Assembly: GCA_031551255.1 (NCBI GenBank)
Contig: JAVBNW010000033.1
Coordinates: 1-51,774 of the forward strand
DNA length: 51,774 bases
Source: JAVBNW01 sp031551255
Lineage (GTDB): Bacteria > Bacillota > Clostridia > Christensenellales > UBA1750
Direction of reading: 5' to 3'
The position numbers were made by a program, and so were the translations under genes. The notes beneath the pieces were generated by a model. It did not search any database, had not been told where the DNA came from, and was given only the letters and a program-made list of their open reading frames with translations. Positions 40,385-48,089 of the stretch are shown here, piece after piece; the stretch's first letter is position 1; each line of letters opens with the position of its first letter.

Positions 40385-40993
40385 ATGATCCACACCTATC
40401 CGGAAAAAGGCGAAGCGGAAGCTTTGCTGACATGGGCGCAGCGGCAGAACCCGGGGCCCTGGGCGGATCATTGCCGCGTGGCGGCACGGGCGGCTGAAGC
40501 CATTGCCAAAGCATGCGGGCTCGACGGCGAAAAAGCCTACATTCTGGGTCTTTTGCACGACATAGGCCGATTTGAAGGCGTACGCGGGCTGCACCATGCG
40601 TATGCGGGTTACGAGCTGATGATGGAACGTGGCTATCCCCTCTGCGCGAGGATTTGCCTGACGCACTCTTTCCCCATACCGGAGCTCGGGGCGTTTGGAG
40701 GCGGCGCGCTGGACTGCACGCAAGAGGAGATGGATATCGTCGCCTCCGCGCTGAGCGCCGGATATGACGACGACGACCGGCTCATTCAACTGTGCGACGC
40801 CATCTCCACCCCTCAGGGCGTATGCCTGATGGACGTGCGCCTTTTAGATGTCGCGCGGCGTCACGGCTTTAACGAATTTACGCTTGAAAAATGGGATGCG
40901 TTTTTCGCGCTGAAGGCGCGCTTTGACGGATTTGCGGGCAGGAATATCTACGATCTGTTTTACGACGAAATCCGCCTGGTCAGCTTTCGTTAA
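40385..40993 (+). CDS. HD-domain phosphohydrolase
   Basis: A 202-residue HD-superfamily protein: WADHCRVAARAAEAIAKACGLDGEKAYILGLLHDIGRFEGVRGLHHAYAGYELMMERGYP contains the first His, the HD pair and the following helix with HH, and LIQLCDAISTPQG supplies the late Asp. The protein acts on a nucleotide or other phosphate ester; the substrate is unknown. It is distinct in sequence from the HD protein at 16044. It has its own promoter and AAAGGGGG ribosome binding site, and a perfect 21-bp hairpin after the stop codon. Confidence 0.85.
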   Translation: MIHTYPEKGEAEALLTWAQRQNPGPWADHCRVAARAAEAIAKACGLDGEKAYILGLLHDIGRFEGVRGLHHAYAGYELMMERGYPLCARICLTHSFPIPELGAFGGGALDCTQEEMDIVASALSAGYDDDDRLIQLCDAISTPQGVCLMDVRLLDVARRHGFNEFTLEKWDAFFALKARFDGFAGRNIYDLFYDEIRLVSFR

Positions 40994-41000
40994 CAGCCTG

Positions 41001-41047
41001 CGCGAAGCCCCTCGGAAACAGCTGCGCTGTTTCCGAGGGGCTTCGCG
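41001..41047. terminator. Perfect 21-bp hairpin between convergent genes
   Basis: CGCGAAGCCCCTCGGAAACAG and its exact complement, loop CTGCG. It separates the HD gene from eno. No T tract follows on either strand, so it may act as an RNA 3'-end stabiliser as much as a terminator. Confidence 0.6.
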
Positions 41048-41068
41048 TGCTTAGCATAGCGCTTTAGG

Positions 41069-42394
41069 CTATTTCTCGATCCTCTTGCCGATGACGGGGC
41101 CAAACGCATCCTTGCCCGCGAACTTCGCGCAGCAGCCCAGCTCCGCCTCGATGCGAAGCAGGCGGTTGTACTTGGCCACGCGGTCGGTGCGCGAGGGCGC
41201 GCCGGTCTTGATCTGGCCGCTGTTGGTGGCCACGGCGATGTCGGCGATGGTGGTATCCTCAGTTTCGCCGGAGCGATGCGAGGTGACGGAGGTGAAGCTC
41301 GCGCGGTGCGCCATCTCGATGGCCTCGAGCGTCTCGGTCAGAGAGCCGATCTGGTTGACCTTGATCAGAATGGAGTTGCCGGCCTTCATCTCGATTCCCT
41401 TGCTCAGGCGCTTCGTGTTGGTGACGAACAGGTCGTCGCCAACGAGCTGCACGCGGTCGCCCAGCGTAGCGGTCAGGTTCTTCCAGCCGTCCCAATCCTC
41501 TTCGGCAAGGCCGTCTTCCAGCGAGATCAGAGGATACTGGCGGCTTAGATTGTCCCAGAACGCGACCATCTCGTCGCTGGTCTTGAACACGCCGCTCTTC
41601 CAGAACAGATAGCCGTTCTTGCCGGCGGCCTTGGCTTCTTCAAACATCTCGGTGGATGCGGGGTCCATCGCAATCATAAAATCCTTGCCGGGCTTAAAGC
41701 CGGCCTTTTGGATGGCTTCAAGGAGCGTAGCGATCGCCTCGTCCTCGCCGGAAAGGTTGGGCGCAAAGCCGCCCTCGTCGCCCACGGAGGTGGACAGGCC
41801 CTTTTTGCCTAAGATGGACTTGAGCGAATGGAACACTTCGGCGCCCCAGCGCAGGCAATCGGCAAAGGTGGGCGCGCCCACCGGCATGATCATAAATTCT
41901 TGGCTGGAAATGTTGTTGTCGGCATGCTTGCCGCCGTTGATGACGTTCATCATCGGCACGGGCAGAACGTGCGCGTTCGTGCCGCCGATGTAGCGGTACA
42001 GCGGCAGGCCCAGCGCCTTGGAGGCGGCGTTGGCGGAAGCGAGCGACACCGCGAGGATCGCGTTCGCGCCGATTTTAGACTTCGTATCCGTGCCGTCCAC
42101 TTCGAGCATCTTCTTGTCGATGCCGCGCTGGTCGGCCACGCACATGCCCTTTAGGGCCGGCGCGAGAATGTCGTTGGCGTTGGCGACCGCCTTGAGCACG
42201 CCCTTGCCCAGGTAGCGGCCCTTGTCTCCATCGCGCAGCTCAAGCGCCTCGAACGCGCCGGTGGATGCGCCGGAGGGAACGGCAGCCCAGCCCACGTCGC
42301 CGGTGCAGGTAGTAACCTCGGCCTCGACGGTGGGATTGCCCCTGGAATCGAGAATTTCCCGCGCGACGATTTTTTCAATGCAGATATCGCTCAT
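41069..42394 (-). CDS. eno: Enolase
   Basis: Enolase interconverts 2-phosphoglycerate and phosphoenolpyruvate in glycolysis. The 441-residue protein has AREILDSRGNPTVEAEV, WAAVPSGASTGAFEALELRDGD (loop with catalytic Ser), NVINGGKHADNNISSQEFMIMP, VGDEGGFAPNL (catalytic Glu), IAMDPASTEMF, LISLEDGLAEEDWDGW (metal Glu/Asp), LVGDDLFVTN, ILIKVNQIGSLTETLE (catalytic Lys) and SHRSGETEDTTIADIAVA. GGAGG lies eight bases before the ATG. A TATAAT box on the minus strand at 42446-42451, with a poor -35, is the likely promoter. Confidence 0.98.
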   Translation of the reverse strand: MSDICIEKIVAREILDSRGNPTVEAEVTTCTGDVGWAAVPSGASTGAFEALELRDGDKGRYLGKGVLKAVANANDILAPALKGMCVADQRGIDKKMLEVDGTDTKSKIGANAILAVSLASANAASKALGLPLYRYIGGTNAHVLPVPMMNVINGGKHADNNISSQEFMIMPVGAPTFADCLRWGAEVFHSLKSILGKKGLSTSVGDEGGFAPNLSGEDEAIATLLEAIQKAGFKPGKDFMIAMDPASTEMFEEAKAAGKNGYLFWKSGVFKTSDEMVAFWDNLSRQYPLISLEDGLAEEDWDGWKNLTATLGDRVQLVGDDLFVTNTKRLSKGIEMKAGNSILIKVNQIGSLTETLEAIEMAHRASFTSVTSHRSGETEDTTIADIAVATNSGQIKTGAPSRTDRVAKYNRLLRIEAELGCCAKFAGKDAFGPVIGKRIEK

Positions 42395-42589
42395 GCTAAT
42401 GCCTCCTGTGTTTGGTATTCCTCCTAGATATAGTACACGCTTTCCATTATACTGTAAACCGACTGCATGTTACATTTTTATCATATCCCGGCTTTCGCCG
42501 CGCGGCCGCCGTTTGTTTCTCCGGCCGCCGGGCCTTAAAGGATATGTTGGTCGATGGCAAGACCTATAGATGATGGGAGGTGTGACAAA

Positions 42590-43222
42590 ATGCATAAGTT
42601 GCTTTATGAAATACATAAATTTCGGCAATGGAAATCGACACAGGAAAATAAGAGCGGCGAATGGGAATGCGATTATGAAAATTGGGATGCGATTTATAGT
42701 TCATTTGTGGAGTTCGTGGGCGACTTAGACTTTGCGCAGTGGGACGACGATTCCATCGGGGAAATCCTGTACATCGTGGCCAGAGATAACGAGACGGAAA
42801 CCTTGGCCGAAGATATTTCTCTTAGCGAACCGCTCTTGCTGTTCTTGGCACAGAAGGCATTGCACTATGGTGAAAAGGATGCTAAATGGCAATTGGCCGT
42901 TCGGTTGCCTATATGCAAGGATAGAGACGCGGCGGAAACGCTACTGCTATCCTTTGTGCGCGATAGCGACGAATATGTCAACCGAAGGGCCTTGATGGCT
43001 TTGGCGCTTACACAGTCCAACGCAACGCAAGAGCATTGCAAAATCGCCTGGGATAGAGACATTTATGGCGACCTACAAGAGTACCAGCGGATCGCCGTGC
43101 TACACGCGCTGTTTATCGCGCAATCAGCACTGTTGCCGCGCTATATCCAGCTTGCAAAAGAAGACGGCCGCAAGTGGCTGGTTAAAAACGCCTTGGAAAT
43201 TGAGGCGGAAATATCAGAATAG
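42590..43222 (+). CDS. Helical (HEAT-like) repeat protein of unknown function
   Basis: A 210-residue, almost entirely helical protein. The middle contains a repeated pattern typical of HEAT-like proteins (LLLFLAQKALHYGEKDAKWQLAVRLPICKDRDAAETLLLSFVRDSDEYVNRRALMALAL), then YQRIAVLHALFIAQSALLPRYIQLAKEDGRKWLVKNALEIEAE. Such proteins often serve as adaptors or immunity proteins in Bacillota, but no partner is seen here. It uses more A+T-rich codons than its neighbours (AAA, GAA, AAT), a possible sign of horizontal acquisition. GGGAGGTG lies before the ATG at 42590. Confidence 0.7.
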   Translation: MHKLLYEIHKFRQWKSTQENKSGEWECDYENWDAIYSSFVEFVGDLDFAQWDDDSIGEILYIVARDNETETLAEDISLSEPLLLFLAQKALHYGEKDAKWQLAVRLPICKDRDAAETLLLSFVRDSDEYVNRRALMALALTQSNATQEHCKIAWDRDIYGDLQEYQRIAVLHALFIAQSALLPRYIQLAKEDGRKWLVKNALEIEAEISE

Positions 43223-43253
43223 GCTTTCAGGTATCGCTTAAACCCTGGAAAAT

Positions 43254-43292
43254 GCAAAAACCAAGGCGGAGAAAGCATTGCTTTCTCCGCCT
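43254..43292 (-). terminator. Rho-independent terminator after rplA
   Basis: Minus-strand AGGCGGAGAAAGC and its complement (13-bp stem, loop AAT), followed by TGGTTTTTGC. It ends the rpmG-secE-nusG-rplK-rplA operon. Confidence 0.88.
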
Positions 43293-43314
43293 GAATATCG
43301 TGGCCAAACGAGCC

Positions 43315-44031
43315 TTAGTCTTCCCTCACGACCACCGCGCCGGAAATAAAGCGCGTGGGGTTGATGCGGATGCCCGGGCCCATCGTAGAGGATAGCGCCA
43401 CCGAGCGGACGTAAGTGCCCTTGGCGGCGGCGGGCTTTGCCTTGACGACGGCGTCCATCAGCGCAAGCAGGTTCTCCGAGAGCTTCTCGGAGCCAAAGGA
43501 GGCCTTGCCGATGGGCACATGTACGATCGCCGTGCGGTCGACGCGGTACTCTACCTTACCGGCCTTAATCTCGGTGATGGCCTTGGCGATGTCCATCGTC
43601 ACCGTGCCGGATTTCGGGTTGGGCATGAGGCCCTTGGGGCCGAGCACGCGGCCGATGCGGCCGACGACGCCCATCATATCCGGGGTTGCGACGCATACGT
43701 CGAACTCAAACCAGTTCTCGCCCTGGATCTTTTGGACGAGCTCCTCAGCGCCGACGAAATCCGCGCCGGCTTCCTCGGCCTCGCGCGCCTTGTCGCCCTT
43801 GGCGAACACCAGCACGCGGGACACGCGACCCGTGCCGTGCGGCAGGACGACGGTGCCGCGCACTTGCTGGTCGGCGTGGCGTGGGTCGATACCCAAGCGG
43901 ACCGACAACTCGATGGTCTCATCGAATTTTGCCTTGGCGGTCTGAATCACAAGATCGACGGCCTCGCCCGTTTCGTACGGACGCGCCTCGATTAGCTTTG
44001 CGCTGTCCTGATATTTCTTGCCGTGCTTCAT
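43315..44031 (-). CDS. rplA: 50S ribosomal protein L1
   Basis: L1 forms the L1 stalk near the ribosomal E site. The 238-residue protein shows the family sequence, including ETIELSVRLGIDPRHADQQVRGTVVLPHGTGR, GADFVGAEELVQKIQGENWFEFDVCVATPDMMGVVGRIGRVLGPKGLMPNPKSGTV and KGTYVRSVALSSTMGPGIRIN. The start has GGAGGG eight bases upstream and lies 14 bases after rplK. A terminator follows; the usual next gene pair rplJ-rplL is absent. Confidence 0.98.
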   Translation of the reverse strand: MKHGKKYQDSAKLIEARPYETGEAVDLVIQTAKAKFDETIELSVRLGIDPRHADQQVRGTVVLPHGTGRVSRVLVFAKGDKAREAEEAGADFVGAEELVQKIQGENWFEFDVCVATPDMMGVVGRIGRVLGPKGLMPNPKSGTVTMDIAKAITEIKAGKVEYRVDRTAIVHVPIGKASFGSEKLSENLLALMDAVVKAKPAAAKGTYVRSVALSSTMGPGIRINPTRFISGAVVVRED

Positions 44032-44045
44032 CGCTGTGCCCTCCC

Positions 44046-44471
44046 TTACTCGACCACGGTAACGCCCATCGAACGGGCGGTACCGGCCACCATGCGCATC
44101 GCGCTTTCCACCGAAGCGGCGTTAAGATCCGGCATCTTGAGCGTTGCTATCTCGCGCACCTGCTCCTGCGTGATCTTGGCCACCTTTTCGGTATTGGGCC
44201 TGCCCGACGCTTTTTCAAGGTTGGCGGCCTTTTTTATAAGCACCGCCGCGGGGGGCGTTTTCGTGATAAAGGTGAAGGAACGATCGGCGTACACGGTCAT
44301 CACAATGGGGATGATCAGGCCGACCTGCTTGGCGGTTCGCTCGTTGAACTCCTTGCAAAAGCCCATGATGTTGACGCCATGCTGACCGAGCACGGGGCCG
44401 ATCGGCGGCTGCGGCGTGGCCTTGCCGGCCGGAACCTGCAGCTTGACGATCGCGACGACTTTCTTTGCCAT
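44046..44471 (-). CDS. rplK: 50S ribosomal protein L11
   Basis: L11 binds the GTPase-associated center of 23S rRNA. The 141-residue protein shows KLQVPAGKATPQPPIGPVLGQHGVNIMGFCKEFNERT (rRNA and factor interacting N-domain), RSFTFITKTPPAAVLIKKAA and the C-domain signature REIATLKMPDLNAASVESAMRMVAGTARSMGV. AGGAGG precedes the ATG. It lies between nusG and rplA as is usual. Confidence 0.98.
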   Translation of the reverse strand: MAKKVVAIVKLQVPAGKATPQPPIGPVLGQHGVNIMGFCKEFNERTAKQVGLIIPIVMTVYADRSFTFITKTPPAAVLIKKAANLEKASGRPNTEKVAKITQEQVREIATLKMPDLNAASVESAMRMVAGTARSMGVTVVE

Positions 44472-44578
44472 AGGGAAAACCTCCTATAAAATGTGGTTCG
44501 AGCGGAAGCCCCAAAAGGCTCCCTCCCACGCAGGGAACGGCCCTGCCGCCGTGCCGCTTGCGCGGCAAAAAAAGGCCG

Positions 44579-45118
44579 TTACGCCTTTTTTACCTGGAAA
44601 AACTCGAGCTCCACCGGGGTTTCGCGCCCAAACAGCGATACGACCACGCGCACCTTCTGATCGACCAGGTCGATCTGATCGATGGTGCCGGTAAAGCCCT
44701 CCAGCGGGCCCGCGCCGATGATAACGGAATCTCCGATATCCATCGAAAAGCGCACCTGCGGCTTTTGCTCGCTGCCCACGCCCATGGTTTCAATTTCCGC
44801 CTCGGTGAGCGGCACCGGCTTGGAGCCCGGCCCGACAAAGCCCGTAACCCCGCGCGTGTTGCGCACGATGTACCACGAGCGTTCGTTCATGACCATCCGC
44901 ACCATCACATAGCCCGGATAGAGCTTGCGCTGCACGGTTTGGCGCTTGCCGTTCTTCAGTTCGATGACTTCCTCTACGGGGATGCGGATCTCTTGGATCA
45001 TGTCGGAAAGCCCGCGATTCTCCACCGTCTTTTGTAAGGAGTCCATCACCTTGTTTTCGTAGCCGGAATAGGTATGTACAACAAACCATTCGGCTACGCC
45101 GTCTACTTTATCAGGCAT
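44579..45118 (-). CDS. nusG: Transcription termination/antitermination protein NusG
   Basis: NusG binds RNA polymerase, modulates pausing and links transcription to translation. The 179-residue protein has the NGN domain (EWFVVHTYSGYENKVMDSLQKTVENRGLSDMIQEIRIPVEEVIELKNGKRQTVQRKLYPGYVMVRMVMNERSWYIVRNTRGVTGFVG) and a KOW domain (DIGDSVIIGAGPLEGFTGTIDQIDLVDQKVRVVVSLFGRETPVELEFFQV). Start 45118 is set by the family N-terminus; the frame extends to 45184 without support. Confidence 0.97.
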   Translation of the reverse strand: MPDKVDGVAEWFVVHTYSGYENKVMDSLQKTVENRGLSDMIQEIRIPVEEVIELKNGKRQTVQRKLYPGYVMVRMVMNERSWYIVRNTRGVTGFVGPGSKPVPLTEAEIETMGVGSEQKPQVRFSMDIGDSVIIGAGPLEGFTGTIDQIDLVDQKVRVVVSLFGRETPVELEFFQVKKA

Positions 45119-45146
45119 ACTCAACGGCCCTTGGGCCCCTCCCATC

Positions 45147-45398
45147 TTACGCGAACAAAAGTTGGAACACGGTGGACAGACCAAGGTCTATCAGGCCTAC
45201 GATCGCCATCATGATCACGACAAACACGGTTACCACGACCGTGTGGTTGATCCACTCTTTTCGGGTGGGCCATGTCACCTTTTTGATCTCGCTGACGGTA
45301 TCTTTCACCACGCGCACCAAGGATCTACGCGGCTTTTTCGGCTTTTTCTTTTTAGGATCGGGCTTAGCGTCCCTGCCCTTTTTTTCGAGATCGGCCAT
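45147..45398 (-). CDS. secE: Preprotein translocase subunit SecE
   Basis: SecE stabilises SecY in the protein-export channel. The 83-residue protein has a basic Lys/Pro-rich N-terminus (PDPKKKKPKKPRRS), the amphipathic SecE helix RVVKDTVSEIKKVTWPTRKEWINHTVVVTV and one transmembrane helix (VFVVIMMAIVGLIDLGLSTVFQLLF). ATG 45398 has GGAAGG at a good distance; ATG 45404 is too close. The position between rpmG and nusG is canonical. Confidence 0.96.
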   Translation of the reverse strand: MADLEKKGRDAKPDPKKKKPKKPRRSLVRVVKDTVSEIKKVTWPTRKEWINHTVVVTVFVVIMMAIVGLIDLGLSTVFQLLFA

Positions 45399-45424
45399 AG
45401 GCATTTCCTTCCCGTCCGAGGCGC

Positions 45425-45574
45425 TTATCGCGTCTCTCTATGCTCGGTATGCTTTTTGCAAAAGCGGCAGTATTTATTCATCGAGAGGCGATCGGGGTCG
45501 TTCTTCTTGCTCTTCTTGGAATCATAATTGCGCTGTTTGCAGTCTTGGCAGGCCAGCGTGATCTTTACGCGCAT
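45425..45574 (-). CDS. rpmG: 50S ribosomal protein L33
   Basis: A 49-residue protein, MRVKITLACQDCKQRNYDSK...NDPDRLSMNKYCRFCKKHTEHRETR, is the full L33 with both zinc-ribbon pairs (CQDC and CRFC), so it is the Zn-binding C+ form. GAGGAGGTG lies five bases before the ATG. It is the first gene of the rpmG-secE-nusG-rplK-rplA operon, under a strong promoter. The leader contains a TGCCCG/CGGGCA stem enclosing a T9 tract (about 45605-45628). Confidence 0.96.
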   Translation of the reverse strand: MRVKITLACQDCKQRNYDSKKSKKNDPDRLSMNKYCRFCKKHTEHRETR

Positions 45575-45638
45575 CCCTGCACCTCCTCACCATTGCAACA
45601 AAACTTGCCCGAAAAAAAAAGACCGGGCAGACCGTAGT

Positions 45639-45667
45639 AATTTAGCACAAATACCGCGGCTTGTCAA
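45639..45667 (-). promoter_or_regulatory. Sigma-A promoter of the rpmG-secE-nusG-rplK-rplA operon
   Basis: Minus-strand TTGACA (45662-45667), 17-base spacer, TAAATT (45639-45644), about 65 bases before rpmG. Confidence 0.88.
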
Positions 45668-45735
45668 CGGTTCGACTCCTGCCAACGGGTAAACTTAACC
45701 AAACCTATCTTTCATAAAAAACGTACGACGTGATG

Positions 45736-46182
45736 TCAAAACCTGATCGCCATATGGCCTTCGGTTTCGATAAACCCAAAGCGCTTATACAAGCCTTTCC
45801 CATCGCAGGATGCGTGCAGCCTAGCGGAGGTATATCCCATGCAACGCACCTCGCTAAGCACTTTTTTAAGCAGCGCCGAGGCGATGCCGCGCCTTCTGTA
45901 CGGCTGGGCCGTAAACATGTTGGTGACATACGCCACCTTTCCCGAAGGGTTTGCATACGTGGGCGGTAGTTGGTAAAAACAAAGCCCGCCGGTAGCGACG
46001 ATCTCGCCGTTGTCCACCGCAACCCATGCGACAAACGCTCCGGTGGAAAGGCCGTTTTCAAAATATGCCGTCAGCTCGGAGTCTATGTTGCATAAAGCGG
46101 ACAAGCCCTCGTCTACAAGTTGTCGCTTGCGCAGTTGCACCAGATCGTCTACATCCCCTGCGGTCGCCTTACGAAATTCCAT
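45736..46182 (-). CDS. GNAT-family N-acetyltransferase
   Basis: A 148-residue GNAT: MEFRKATAGDVDDLVQLRKRQLVDEG at the N-terminus, FVAWVAVDNGEIVATGGLCFYQLPP, and the acetyl-CoA pyrophosphate loop AYVTNMFTAQPYRRRGIASALLKKVLSEVRCMGYTSARLHAS followed by GLYKRFGFIETEGHMAIRF. The acceptor substrate is unknown. AAGGAG lies eight bases before the ATG. It follows two other GNAT genes on the same strand. Confidence 0.9.
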   Translation of the reverse strand: MEFRKATAGDVDDLVQLRKRQLVDEGLSALCNIDSELTAYFENGLSTGAFVAWVAVDNGEIVATGGLCFYQLPPTYANPSGKVAYVTNMFTAQPYRRRGIASALLKKVLSEVRCMGYTSARLHASCDGKGLYKRFGFIETEGHMAIRF

Positions 46183-46197
46183 GTCGCATTCTCCTTA

Positions 46198-46722
46198 TTA
46201 TTCCGCCACGGGCAGTAATTTATAATAGCGAAGCTCTGTAAGCTCCGCTCCGCCGATCGCGGCCAGCTTTTGCATGCCGTCAAACGCAAAGCCCGCCCGC
46301 TCATAGGCGCGGCGCGCGCGGGCATTGTCCCTGAGCACCCACAAGCAAGCGGTATGAGCGCCCATTGAAAAAAGCTCGCGCTGTGAAAATTCAAGCAACC
46401 GGGCGCCCAGCCCTTTGCCCCAATATGCGGGCAAAAGGTAGCAGGCGCCGATTTCGCCCCATCCGTCCGGGCTGTCTTTGCCGCCCGGCGGACGCAGCGA
46501 CAGCGTACCCGCGGCCGTCCCATCCACAAACAAAAGATATGCGGGAAACTTGCGCCCCGCCTCCCACTGCCGCCTCATGCGGCGCTCGCGCGCGCAGGGC
46601 GTAAGCGCGTCAAGGTACGTGCCGGGCACGATGCCGCGGTAGGCCGCCTGCCAGCTTTTCACCAGAATGCCAGCGATAACTTCAAGGTCGTCAAACCCTG
46701 CGCTTCGAATGTGTACCATCAT
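46198..46722 (-). CDS. GNAT-family N-acetyltransferase
   Basis: A 174-residue GNAT with the RimI-like pattern: IRSAGFDDLEVIAGILVKSWQAAYRGIVPGTYLDAL at the N-terminus, EIGACYLLPAYWGKGLGARLLEFSQRELFSMGAHTACLWVLRDNARARRAYERAGFAFDGMQK as the acetyl-CoA loop and adjacent helix. The substrate is unknown. The ATG overlaps the stop of the upstream GNAT as ATGA; a second ATG follows directly at 46719. It is translationally coupled to its neighbour. Confidence 0.9.
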   Translation of the reverse strand: MMVHIRSAGFDDLEVIAGILVKSWQAAYRGIVPGTYLDALTPCARERRMRRQWEAGRKFPAYLLFVDGTAAGTLSLRPPGGKDSPDGWGEIGACYLLPAYWGKGLGARLLEFSQRELFSMGAHTACLWVLRDNARARRAYERAGFAFDGMQKLAAIGGAELTELRYYKLLPVAE

Positions 46723-47204
46723 ACGGCGCCGCTCCCCGCGGCGCGCAACGCATCGCCGCTTAGGCGGTTGATGCGCCAATCCCCCAGCAGCTCCGCCCCC
46801 ATCTTTGCGTAGAATTCGATCGCCGGGCGGTTCCAGTCAAGCACCACCCATTCCATGCGCGCGCAATCTTCCCGAACCGCCAGCGCGGCCAGAAACCTTA
46901 GGATGACCTCGCCGTATCCCTTGCGCCGATGTTCCGGTCGGATATAGATATCTTCCAAATATAGGCCCGGCTTGCATTCGAATGTGGAGAAGTTATAGCA
47001 CCATACCGCGTACCCTACCACTTCCTCCCCTACCCGGGCAATAAGCGCCCTGGCGGCCTTGCGCTCGAAAATAGAACGGCGTAAGTCGTCTTCACCGCCC
47101 ACCAGCGCATCGCTAAGCTTCTCAAACTTCGCGAGTTCGGCAATCATCGCGTACAAAAGCGGTATTTCATCTTCGCGCACGAAGGTAAGTGCAAGTTCCA
47201 TCAT
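46719..47204 (-). CDS. GNAT-family N-acetyltransferase (diamine acetyltransferase-like)
   Basis: A 161-residue GNAT related to the SAT1-type diamine acetyltransferases: FVREDEIPLLYAMIAELAKFEKLSDALVGGEDDLRRSIFER, GYAVWCYNFSTFECKPGLYLEDIYIRPEHRRKGYGEVILRFLAALAVREDCARMEWVVLDWNRPAIEFYAKMGAELLGDW. The substrate is plausibly a polyamine or a small amine, not shown. The ATG at 47204 overlaps the upstream PAP2 stop codon as ATGA and has GAGGGG upstream; an earlier ATG at 47228 is less likely. Confidence 0.9.
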   Translation of the reverse strand: MMELALTFVREDEIPLLYAMIAELAKFEKLSDALVGGEDDLRRSIFERKAARALIARVGEEVVGYAVWCYNFSTFECKPGLYLEDIYIRPEHRRKGYGEVILRFLAALAVREDCARMEWVVLDWNRPAIEFYAKMGAELLGDWRINRLSGDALRAAGSGAV

Positions 47205-48088
47205 ATTCCATTTCCCCTCTTCTTCCATTTATATACCGTGTCCAAACATACGGGGTAAGCAAAAGAGGCCCAGAAAGCCAGTAAGGCGTACGCCAAGAGG
47301 GCACTCCAAAGCGCCGAGCCCTCCATCAATTTCAGCAATACGATGCCCACCAGCCCCCCCAGCATAACCAACGGCTGCGCAAGCAGAGGAAATGTGGTGG
47401 AGAACGAACGCCCTTTTGAAAGAAGCCATCCCACCAGAAAACCGGCCGCGGCTCCGGCCGCCGCCGCCCCGTCCATCAGCATATCCAGCGGCTGGTTTTG
47501 GGCCCTGCGCCACCCTACGATCAAAATCATCGCAAGGATCAGCGCGCCGCAAACTGCATAGACGGCCCATAAAAGCCGGGGGGTTTGTTCCGCCGCATCA
47601 AGCGTGATCCACGCAAACCACAAAAGGACGACCCCTACTCCCAGCGACGCGCCTACATCGAGCGGCGTATGCACGCCCGCATACATACGGGAAAGCGCCA
47701 CGAGCCCTACCGCCAACACGCACAGCGCCCGCTGCCATACGCGGCGGGAGCGCAGCAGCAGCCCGCCGTACAGCGCCACAGCCGACGCAACGTGCCCGCT
47801 GGGAAACGACCAGCCCGTAGCGCCGGGCAGCGCACTTGCCAAAGGCGCCACCGCCGGGTTGAGTTCCCACGGCCTGGGCACTAAAAAAATGAGCTTCAAT
47901 AGCTGATTGACCATGCCGCCCAGAAAGAACACCAGCGCGAGGCGGATGGCGAACTCGCGGTCTTTGCACCATAAAAACCAGCATAGAACGGCGATTACCA
48001 CCACCTGATCGCCCAGATAGGTCGAAGCCATCATCACCACATCGAGAAAAGGATTGCGCAGCCCCTGCAACCATAGCAAAACACCCAT
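47201..48088 (-). CDS. PAP2-family membrane phosphatase
   Basis: A 295-residue membrane protein with the three PAP2 motifs: KLIFLVPRPWE (KxxxxxxRP), SFPSGHVASAVAL (PSGH) and LSRMYAGVHTPLDVGA (SRxxxxxHxxxD). Hydrophobic helices flank them, and a long C-terminal membrane region adds further helices. Members hydrolyse undecaprenyl pyrophosphate, phosphatidylglycerol phosphate or phosphatidate. Start 48088 has GGAGGG five bases upstream, and the upstream gene's TGA lies just before it, so the two are coupled. Confidence 0.9.
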   Translation of the reverse strand: MGVLLWLQGLRNPFLDVVMMASTYLGDQVVVIAVLCWFLWCKDREFAIRLALVFFLGGMVNQLLKLIFLVPRPWELNPAVAPLASALPGATGWSFPSGHVASAVALYGGLLLRSRRVWQRALCVLAVGLVALSRMYAGVHTPLDVGASLGVGVVLLWFAWITLDAAEQTPRLLWAVYAVCGALILAMILIVGWRRAQNQPLDMLMDGAAAAGAAAGFLVGWLLSKGRSFSTTFPLLAQPLVMLGGLVGIVLLKLMEGSALWSALLAYALLAFWASFAYPVCLDTVYKWKKRGNGI

Positions 48089-48089
48089 A

